From positions 1 through 6,064 of the forward strand of contig JBHHVZ010000132.1 of assembly GCA_046756245.1 (NCBI GenBank): a stretch of 6,064 nt of DNA, written 5' to 3'. The notes beneath the pieces are model-generated. The model worked only from the letters and a program-made list of their open reading frames with translations, was not told where the DNA came from and ran no database searches. A program made the translations under genes and the position numbers. Positions 1 through 5,281 of this stretch are shown piece after piece (the stretch's first letter is position 1; every line of letters begins with the position of its first letter). This DNA comes from G021776435 sp046756245 (GTDB taxonomy: Bacteria; Pseudomonadota; Alphaproteobacteria; Caulobacterales; Parvularculaceae).

Positions 1-5
1 GATCC

Positions 6-42
6 GCGGCCTTACACGCCGATCGAGAAGCGATAAGGCCGC
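6..42. repeat. 9-bp inverted repeat near the left edge
   Basis: GCGGCCTTA (6-14) and TAAGGCCGC (34-42) are exact reverse complements around a 19-base loop. No T-run follows on either strand. Its role is unknown; it could be the end structure of a convergent gene lying off the left edge. Confidence 0.35.
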
Positions 43-47
43 TTCGG

Positions 48-153
48 CTAGAGCGACGGGCGAAAAAGTGGAATCCGGTTTTTCGCAAGACCGGCGCGAC
101 TACTAAAGAATCTAGAGCATCGGGCGTTTCATATTTAACGCCCGATGCTCTGG
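48..153. repeat. Two diverged copies of a Rhizobiales-type intergenic palindromic repeat
   Basis: CTAGAGCGACGGGCG (48-62) and CTAGAGCATCGGGCG (112-126) are direct repeats differing at two bases. In the first copy the text runs on as GCGAAAAA (60-67), an 11-base loop GTGGAATCCGG and TTTTTCGC (79-86), an exact 8-bp inverted repeat. This GAAAA-GTGG-CCGG-TTTTC core with GAGCAT-type outer arms resembles a palindrome that I recall as scattered through Rhizobiales genomes (for example Bradyrhizobium and Methylobacterium relatives). The outer right arm of the first copy is eroded (GCGCGAC instead of GATGCTCT), while the second copy lacks the central core but keeps perfect outer arms. Confidence 0.6.
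112..153 (-). terminator. 15-bp perfect hairpin at the end of the operon
   Basis: The arms 114-128 (AGAGCATCGGGCGTT) and 137-151 are exact reverse complements around an 8-base loop, with a further wobble and C-G pair outside (113/152, 112/153). On the minus strand the hairpin is followed by AGATTCTTTAG, a poor U-tract, so it may stop transcription weakly or protect the 3' end of the mRNA rather than act as a textbook intrinsic terminator. On the plus strand no T-run follows. The arm at 137-151 encodes the last five residues of the symporter and its TAA stop. Confidence 0.6.
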
Positions 154-1772
154 TCTTTGAGCGATTCGACGATCTGGCTGTCATAGCGCGCACGCTCGGC
201 GCGCCCGGCTTCGCTTTTGTCGGCGAACGAAAAGACGATCATGGCGAGAAAGCCCGCCGGAATCGAAAAAAGGCCCGGATAGCTGTAGGGAAAGACCGGG
301 CTTTCATTGCCGAGAATCTGCACCCAGATCGCCGGGCCCAGAATGATGAGCCCTACTGCGCTGGCCAAGCCGACGACGCCGCCGATGACGGCGCCGCGCG
401 TGGTCAGTCCGCGCCAGTACAGCGCGAGGATCAGCAGCGGAAAGCTGGCGCTCGCCGAGACCGCAAACACCAGCGACGCCATGAAGGCGATATTCTGTTT
501 CTCGAACGCGACAGCAAGCGCGATGGCGACGAAACTTAGGCCCACCGTGGCGATTTTCGACGCGCGTAGCTCCTCCTTTTCACTGGCTTCGCCATGGCGA
601 ACGGCGCCGGCGTAGAGGTCGTGCGAAATCGCCGAAGCGCCGGCGATGGTGAGCCCCGACACCACAGCCAGAATCGTCGCGAACGCGACCGCCGAAATAA
701 AGCCCAGAAACGCTTCCCCGCCCACCTCATGGGCCAGGTGAACCGCCACCATGTTGCTGCCGCCGATGAGACCGCCTTCAGCGTCGAAATAGTCGAGCCG
801 TCCCGCCAACAGCACGATAGCGCCATAGCCGACGACGAAAAAAATCAGACCGCTGACATAACTATAGAAACCGGCCGCATAAACGACGGAGCGGCGCGCT
901 TCATGCGCGTCGCTGACCGTGTAAAGACGCATCAGCACGTGCGGCAGGCCGACAAAACCGAACACCAGCGCCAGACCCAGCGACATCGTGGAGACCGGAT
1001 CCTTCAGCAGGCCGCCGGGCTGGAACACGCCGACTCCCAGCCTGTGCGCCGAGGCGACCGCATCGTACATATTCACCAGATTGAAATCGAACCGCAGCAA
1101 TACCAGAAACGCCAGAATCGTGACTGCAGCGACGAGAATTGCAGCCTTCGAAATCTGCACCCAGGAAGTCGCCGTCATGCCGCCGATCGCCACATAAAGC
1201 GTCATCAACAAACCGATCAGCAATACCGCGAAGCCATAGGGCAACCCGAAAAGGATCTGAATGAGCGCGCCCGCGCCGACAAGCTGCGCCACCAGATAGA
1301 GCAGCACGACGACAAGCGAGGCGAAAGCCGAAAAGATCCGGATCGGACGCTCCTGCAGCCGGTAGGCGGCGACATCCGTAACCGTGAAGCGGCCGAGATT
1401 GCGGAACGGCTCGGCCACCAGAAAGACCAGAATGCACATGCCCACGAGAGGGCTCAGCACATAGATAACCGTGTCGAAGCCGCTCATGTAAATGAGGCCG
1501 GTGATGCCCAGCAGCGTCGCCGCCGACATGAAGTCGCCGGCGATGGCGAGGCCGTTCTGGAATCCCGTAATGCGCCCGCCGGCGCGGTAGAATTCATCCG
1601 CCGTCCTGTTGCGGCGCGCAGCCCAATAGGTGATGGCGAGCGTCAGGGCTATAACGGCGAGGAAAAAGCCGATGGCGACGCCGCGCCCGCCGGTCTGAGC
1701 GCCGGCCGCCAAGGCCGTCGCCGGCGCGGCGGCGAAAAACGCGGCGGCGGCGAGAAGCGGCGGCCGGTTCAC
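135..1772 (-). CDS. actP: ActP-like sodium:solute symporter (cation/acetate type)
   Basis: Inner-membrane secondary transporter of the SSS family. E. coli ActP (549 residues) takes up acetate and glycolate; this protein has 545. The N-terminus looks like a cleavable signal (residues 1-23, Ala-rich), as in ActP, followed by about 13 membrane helices. Strongly conserved stretches include ITYWAARRNR (from 47), GFQNGLAIAGD (70-80), YRLQERPIR, LVAQLVGAGALIQ, TVSDAHEAR, GFISAVAFATILAVVSGLT (357-375), ASAISHDLYA and GPAIWVQILG. All match ActP closely from memory. The start is GTG, overlapping the DUF485 stop as GTGA, with only a weak purine stretch (GCGGGA) upstream, so translation probably depends on coupling. 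The last five codons and the stop lie in the arm of a hairpin repeat. ActP relatives also carry pyruvate or propionate, and the lig/pob context makes a carboxylate from aromatic breakdown, or an aromatic acid, possible. The family is certain but the substrate is inferred. Confidence 0.9.
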   Translation of the reverse strand: MNRPPLLAAAAFFAAAPATALAAGAQTGGRGVAIGFFLAVIALTLAITYWAARRNRTADEFYRAGGRITGFQNGLAIAGDFMSAATLLGITGLIYMSGFDTVIYVLSPLVGMCILVFLVAEPFRNLGRFTVTDVAAYRLQERPIRIFSAFASLVVVLLYLVAQLVGAGALIQILFGLPYGFAVLLIGLLMTLYVAIGGMTATSWVQISKAAILVAAVTILAFLVLLRFDFNLVNMYDAVASAHRLGVGVFQPGGLLKDPVSTMSLGLALVFGFVGLPHVLMRLYTVSDAHEARRSVVYAAGFYSYVSGLIFFVVGYGAIVLLAGRLDYFDAEGGLIGGSNMVAVHLAHEVGGEAFLGFISAVAFATILAVVSGLTIAGASAISHDLYAGAVRHGEASEKEELRASKIATVGLSFVAIALAVAFEKQNIAFMASLVFAVSASASFPLLILALYWRGLTTRGAVIGGVVGLASAVGLIILGPAIWVQILGNESPVFPYSYPGLFSIPAGFLAMIVFSFADKSEAGRAERARYDSQIVESLKDQSIGR

Positions 1773-2029
1773 GCGCGATCCCGCATACGGCGGATGTAAA
1801 GCCAGTTGAGAAGGATCGCCGCCGCTATAATGAGGACCGTAAACGCGACTCCGACCGACATCGGCGCGCCGGCGCCGATCCAGTCTGGCGCGAACGCCAT
1901 CGCGAAAACGAGACCGTAAAAGAGAATGACTATGATTGCCGCGAAACAGAAACTGACGACGCGGCGCGCATAGAGCGGCGCCAGGGTTTCCTTCGAATGG
2001 CGCTCTGCGCCGGGTTGAGTCTCGTTCAT
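1769..2029 (-). CDS. DUF485 small inner-membrane protein (YjcH-like)
   Basis: An 86-residue protein with a soluble N-terminus and two predicted membrane helices (about 24-46 and 57-78), ending in a basic tail (IRRMRDRA). Size, topology and position directly before an ActP-type symporter match the DUF485 family, represented by E. coli YjcH in the yjcH-actP operon. Its job is not established; an accessory role for the symporter is the usual guess. The start at 2029 is chosen over an in-frame ATG at 2107, because that longer form would overlap the end of pobA and add a hydrophilic leader unlike the family, while AGGAGG lies five bases before 2029. The stop codon overlaps the symporter start by 4 bp (GTGA), so the two are probably translationally coupled. 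Confidence 0.85.
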   Translation of the reverse strand: MNETQPGAERHSKETLAPLYARRVVSFCFAAIIVILFYGLVFAMAFAPDWIGAGAPMSVGVAFTVLIIAAAILLNWLYIRRMRDRA

Positions 2030-2034
2030 CCGCC

Positions 2035-2040
2035 CCTCCT
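2035..2040 (-). promoter_or_regulatory. Ribosome binding site that sets the DUF485 start
   Basis: A full AGGAGG on the minus strand, inside a longer purine run (GGGGAGGAGGGG), lies five bases before the ATG at 2029. It decides between this start and the upstream in-frame ATG inside pobA. Confidence 0.8.
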
Positions 2041-2072
2041 CCCCGTCAAAACAGCTTCGATCCGGTTGAAAA

Positions 2073-3257
2073 TCAGGCGAAGGCCGGATCGAACGGCAGC
2101 CCGACATAATTTTCCGCCATCGTCATCATGCCGGCGTGCGAACTCGTAATATAGTCTAGTTCGGCGAGCTGCATCCTGTAGGTAAAGGGATTCTCGTCAA
2201 GTCGGTGAGTCATCAGCGTGAACTGCCACGAAAACCGCTCCGCTTTCCAGATACGGTCGAGACAGACATCGGAATAGCGCTCCAGCAGGCTGTCGTCATT
2301 CTCATTGTAATGCGCAATCAGCGCACGAGAGAGGATGCGAACATCGGCGGCGGCGAGGTTAAGTCCCTTGGCGCCTGTCGGCGGCACGATGTGCGCGGCG
2401 TCGCCGGCCAGAAACAGTCTGCCGAAACGCAGCGGTTCGGCGACGAAGCTCCGCAAGGGCGCGATGCTTTTCTCCAGAGAAGGCCCGGTGACGAGCGTTT
2501 CCGCCGCATCAGGCGGCAGACGCCGACGCAGTTCGTCCCAGAACATGTCGTCCGACCAGGCGTCAGCGTCGTCGTTGACTGTCGTCTGCACGTAATAGCG
2601 GCTGCGCGCGTGCGAGCGCATGCTGCAAAGCGCAAATCCCCGTTCGTGATTGACGTAGATAAGCTCGTCGGACACCGGCGGCGTATCTGACAAAAGCCCG
2701 AGCCAGCCGAACGGATAGACCCGCTCGAATTCCCGGAGCGCGGACGCCGGCGCAGCTTTCCGCGACACGCCGTGATAGCCGTCGCATCCGGCGACGAATT
2801 CGCAGTGTAACTCCTGTTCGCGCCCGTCTTTCGTAAAGCGCACGACCGGATGATCCGTGTCGAAATCTTCTATGCCCGTGCAGCCGGCCTCGAAATGAAG
2901 CGCCGCGCCGGCCTCCACATGGGCGTCCATCAAGTCCTTGGTGATTTCGGTCTGACCATAAACAATCACCGTCTGCCCGCCCGTCAAGCCCTTGAGGTCG
3001 ATGCGCTCACGCCTGCCGTCGAAGGCGATGTCGAAGCCGTCATGGATGAGGCCCTCGCGCTTCATGCGGGCGTCGACCTTAGCCTTCGCCAGAAGATCGG
3101 CCGCGCCTTGTTCGAGCACGCCGGCGCGAATGCGGCCTTCCACGTATTCGCGCGTGCGCCGTTCCAGAACGACGCAGTCGATTCCGTTCAACCGTAACAG
3201 TTGAGATAGCAACAATCCGGCCGGACCGGCGCCGATAATCGCGACTTGCGTGCGCAT
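2073..3257 (-). CDS. pobA: 4-hydroxybenzoate 3-monooxygenase (PHBH)
   Basis: FAD-dependent aromatic hydroxylase (group A flavoprotein monooxygenase) that converts 4-hydroxybenzoate, O2 and NAD(P)H to protocatechuate, the substrate of LigAB. It has 394 residues, the same length as the Pseudomonas enzyme. The motifs are GAGPAG (9-14) for FAD, CDGYHG (158-163) and LFLAGDAAHIVPPTG (281-295). The known substrate and active-site residues fall at the Pseudomonas numbers: Tyr201, Ser212, Arg214, Arg220, Tyr222, Asp286 and Pro293. Tyr384 corresponds to Tyr385. Arg33, Tyr38, Arg42 and Arg44 are kept; the first two are linked to NADPH preference in the Pseudomonas enzyme, so NADPH is the likely donor. 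The ATG at 3257 has GGAGGA six bases upstream. The gene lies 52 bp after the aldo/keto reductase and 43 bp before the DUF485 gene. No pobR or pcaQ-type regulator gene is in the window. Confidence 0.96.
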   Translation of the reverse strand: MRTQVAIIGAGPAGLLLSQLLRLNGIDCVVLERRTREYVEGRIRAGVLEQGAADLLAKAKVDARMKREGLIHDGFDIAFDGRRERIDLKGLTGGQTVIVYGQTEITKDLMDAHVEAGAALHFEAGCTGIEDFDTDHPVVRFTKDGREQELHCEFVAGCDGYHGVSRKAAPASALREFERVYPFGWLGLLSDTPPVSDELIYVNHERGFALCSMRSHARSRYYVQTTVNDDADAWSDDMFWDELRRRLPPDAAETLVTGPSLEKSIAPLRSFVAEPLRFGRLFLAGDAAHIVPPTGAKGLNLAAADVRILSRALIAHYNENDDSLLERYSDVCLDRIWKAERFSWQFTLMTHRLDENPFTYRMQLAELDYITSSHAGMMTMAENYVGLPFDPAFA

Positions 3258-3263
3258 TTTGTT

Positions 3264-3269
3264 TCCTCC
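3264..3269 (-). promoter_or_regulatory. Ribosome binding site of pobA
   Basis: GGAGGA on the minus strand, six bases before the ATG, confirms the pobA start. The rest of the 52-bp gap after the aldo/keto reductase shows no clear promoter or hairpin by eye. Confidence 0.75.
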
Positions 3270-3309
3270 GTTTAACTGCCGGTCAGAGACGCATAAACTT
3301 GCGCCGCCC

Positions 3310-4302
3310 TTAATCGGCGAATTCCTCCGTATCGATCTCGGCTTGCGTCGCGGCGGGATAACGCGGGCCCGTCACCGCGGCCGGGGCAAAGATATCGTCG
3401 AGGCGCGCGACTGCCCCGGCGGGCAATTCGATGTCGGCCGCGGCGAAATTCCCGCCAAGATGATCCGCGTTCGCCGTCCCCGGAATCGGGATGACATGAT
3501 CGCCTTTCGCCAAAACCCATGCGAGCGCGAGCTGCGCCATCGTGCAGCCGCTTTCGCGCGCGATATCCGCGAATTCGTCCAACAATTTAAGATTTCTTAC
3601 ATAGGCGTCCGGCTGGAATCGCGGCATGTTGCGGCGGATGTCTTTTTCAACAAACGCCGTAACGTCGCGCAATTCGCCGGTGAGATAGCCCCGCGCCAGC
3701 GGGCTGAAGGCGACGAACGCCGCGCCGATTTCGCGGCAGGCTTCGAGCACCGCGATCTCCGGATTGCGTGTCCACAAGGAATATTCGCTCTGCACCGCGG
3801 CGACAGGGTGAACGGCGTGCGCTTTTTTTAGCGTTGCGGCCGAAACTTCCGACAGGCCGATCGTTCTGACCTTTCCCGCCTCCACCATCTCGGCCATGGC
3901 CCCGATCGAGTCTTCGATCGGCGCGGATTTGTCCCAGCGGTGGAGGTAATATAGGTCGATAACGTCCGTCTGAAGACGCTTGAGACTTTCATCGCAGGTG
4001 CGTTTCAGCGTTTCGGGCCGGCCGTCGATGACGCGCTTGCCGTCGACCCCGGTCATGCCGCATTTCGACGTCAGCACATACTCATCGCGGCGCTCGCGGA
4101 GAACCTCGCCAAGGAGCGTTTCATTGGCGCCGAAACCATAAAGCGCCGCCGAATCGAGGAACGTGCAGCCGATGTCTAGGGCGCGGTGGAGCATGCGCGC
4201 AGCGTCTGCGCGCGCCGGCGGTTCGCCATAGGCGTGCGACAGATTCATGCAGCCGAAGCCGATAGCGGGAACCTCGAACGGACCGACCGAACGCGTCTTC
4301 AT
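3310..4302 (-). CDS. Aldo/keto reductase, substrate unknown
   Basis: A cytoplasmic NAD(P)H-dependent oxidoreductase of the aldo/keto reductase superfamily, 330 residues, a normal length for the IolS/YakC-like bacterial branch. The TIM-barrel features are in order: GFGCMNLS near 16-22, the catalytic tetrad Asp50, Tyr55 (in FLDSAALYG), Lys80 (in LTSK) and His121 (in YYLHRWD), then SEYSLW, AFSPLARGYLTG and the C-terminal cofactor-phosphate motif IPIPGT. All four catalytic residues are present, so the enzyme is probably active. It starts 19 bp after ligC and ends 52 bp before pobA, so it is very likely co-transcribed with both. None of the established steps from 4-hydroxybenzoate to pyruvate and oxaloacetate needs such an enzyme. 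It may act on an aldehyde or keto intermediate or on an aromatic aldehyde feeding the pathway, but this is inference. The ribosome site is weak: GAAAGGGG lies 11 bases upstream and AGGA almost touches the ATG. No better start was seen. Confidence 0.9.
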   Translation of the reverse strand: MKTRSVGPFEVPAIGFGCMNLSHAYGEPPARADAARMLHRALDIGCTFLDSAALYGFGANETLLGEVLRERRDEYVLTSKCGMTGVDGKRVIDGRPETLKRTCDESLKRLQTDVIDLYYLHRWDKSAPIEDSIGAMAEMVEAGKVRTIGLSEVSAATLKKAHAVHPVAAVQSEYSLWTRNPEIAVLEACREIGAAFVAFSPLARGYLTGELRDVTAFVEKDIRRNMPRFQPDAYVRNLKLLDEFADIARESGCTMAQLALAWVLAKGDHVIPIPGTANADHLGGNFAAADIELPAGAVARLDDIFAPAAVTGPRYPAATQAEIDTEEFAD

Positions 4303-4321
4303 GTCCTGCGTCGCCCCTTTC

Positions 4322-5269
4322 CTAATCCCGCCGGTTCAGACATTGATCGAGCCGGTCGAGCGTCTGCATCGCCGGCAGGCACTGTGCGACGCTGGCGTTC
4401 GGCTCGCGGCCCTCTTTGATGGCGGCGAAGAACTCGCGGTCCTGAAGCTCGATCCCGTTCATGGAGACGTCGACGCTGGAGACGTCGATCGGATTTTCGC
4501 GCCCGTCCACAAGATCGTCATAGCGCGCAAGATAAGTGCCGTTGTCGCAGATATAGCGGAAGAACGTGCCGAACGGTCCGTCATTGTTGAACGACAATGA
4601 CAGCGTGCACAGCGCGCCCGAAGGAACCTTCATGCCAATGCTCATATCCATGGCGATGCCGAGTTCGCGATGCGGCGGCCCCTGCAGCGCGCACACTTCG
4701 GATGCGGTTTCGCCCGTCTGATACTGGAAGAGATCGACCGTGTGACAGGCGTGATGCCACAGGAGATGGTCAGTCCAGCTGCGCGGCTCGCCCTTGGCGT
4801 TCATATTTTTGCGGCGGAAAAAATAGGTCTGCACGTCCATCTGCTGGATATTCAGTTCGCCCGCCTTGATCTTGTTGTGGATCCACTGATGGCTCGGATT
4901 GAAACGGCGCGTATGGCCGGCCATGGCGACGAGGCCGGTCTCTTTCTGTTTGGCGGCGAGCGCTTCAGAGTCGGCGAGATTGTCGGCCATCGGAATTTCG
5001 ACCTGCACGTGCTTGCCCGCCTCAAGACACTGGATGGCCTGGGCGGCGTGAAGCTGCGTCGGCGTGCACAGGATCGCCGCGTCGGCGTCGCCTTGAAGCG
5101 CCTCGCCGAGATCGGTCGTCCAGTTGGCGACGCCGCGTTCTTCAGCCCAGGCTTTCGTCTTCTCGGGCGTGCGCCCGACGACCCAGGAAACCTCCACGCC
5201 GTCGATATTCCCGATGCCGTCGAAATGCTTCGCGCCGAATGCGCCCGCGCCTGCGAGAATGACTTTCAT
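4322..5269 (-). CDS. ligC: 4-carboxy-2-hydroxymuconate-6-semialdehyde dehydrogenase
   Basis: Oxidises the LigAB ring-cleavage product, as its cyclic hemiacetal, to 2-pyrone-4,6-dicarboxylate with NAD(P)+. The protein has 315 residues, the usual size for LigC, and belongs to the Gfo/Idh/MocA oxidoreductases. The Rossmann motif GAGAFG is at residues 7-12, CTPTQLHA near 68-75, and the C-terminal domain holds HTRRFNPSHQ (from 119) and WHHACHTVD (171-179), the latter with the family's HxxD pattern. The stretches IQQMDVQTYFFRRKN and SWTDHLLWHH match SYK-6 LigC almost exactly as I recall it. The family's usual EKP motif reads EIP here (91-93), as I recall for LigC itself. The ATG start is well supported by AAGGAG five bases upstream, within the 12-bp gap after ligB. 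The stop is TAG. The ligB-ligC order is the same as in the SYK-6 ligJABC cluster. Confidence 0.94.
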   Translation of the reverse strand: MKVILAGAGAFGAKHFDGIGNIDGVEVSWVVGRTPEKTKAWAEERGVANWTTDLGEALQGDADAAILCTPTQLHAAQAIQCLEAGKHVQVEIPMADNLADSEALAAKQKETGLVAMAGHTRRFNPSHQWIHNKIKAGELNIQQMDVQTYFFRRKNMNAKGEPRSWTDHLLWHHACHTVDLFQYQTGETASEVCALQGPPHRELGIAMDMSIGMKVPSGALCTLSLSFNNDGPFGTFFRYICDNGTYLARYDDLVDGRENPIDVSSVDVSMNGIELQDREFFAAIKEGREPNASVAQCLPAMQTLDRLDQCLNRRD

Positions 5270-5274
5270 GCCGT

Positions 5275-5280
5275 CTCCTT
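5275..5280 (-). promoter_or_regulatory. Ribosome binding site of ligC
   Basis: AAGGAG on the minus strand lies five bases before the ligC ATG and fills most of the short gap after the ligB stop codon. It fixes the ligC start and suggests translation closely following ligB. Confidence 0.8.
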
Positions 5281-5281
5281 C

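Noticed and set aside
1..36. Possible C-terminus of a plus-strand gene (DPRPYTPIEKR, then TAA)
   Set aside because: Twelve codons at the edge cannot be told from chance. A convergent gene ending here is possible but not supportable.
2..106. Short plus-strand frame through the left-edge repeat (containing GEKVESGF)
   Set aside because: It is a translation of the palindromic repeat, with no start or ribosome site in the window.
594..1799. Long plus-strand open frame opposite the symporter gene
   Set aside because: It is the antisense of a clearly conserved membrane protein. Its product is rich in Arg, Gln, His and Asp with no family pattern, as expected of a GC-rich shadow frame.
2030..2107. 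Longer DUF485 protein starting at the in-frame ATG at 2107
   Set aside because: It would overlap the 3' end of pobA and add a hydrophilic leader not typical of the family. The start at 2029 has a perfect ribosome site.
2205..2690. Plus-strand open frame of 161 codons opposite pobA
   Set aside because: It is antisense to pobA, whose active-site residues are all in place. The product looks like random Arg-rich sequence.
3250..3831. Plus-strand open frame of 193 codons opposite the aldo/keto reductase
   Set aside because: It overlaps the conserved reductase on the other strand, and its product has no recognisable domain.
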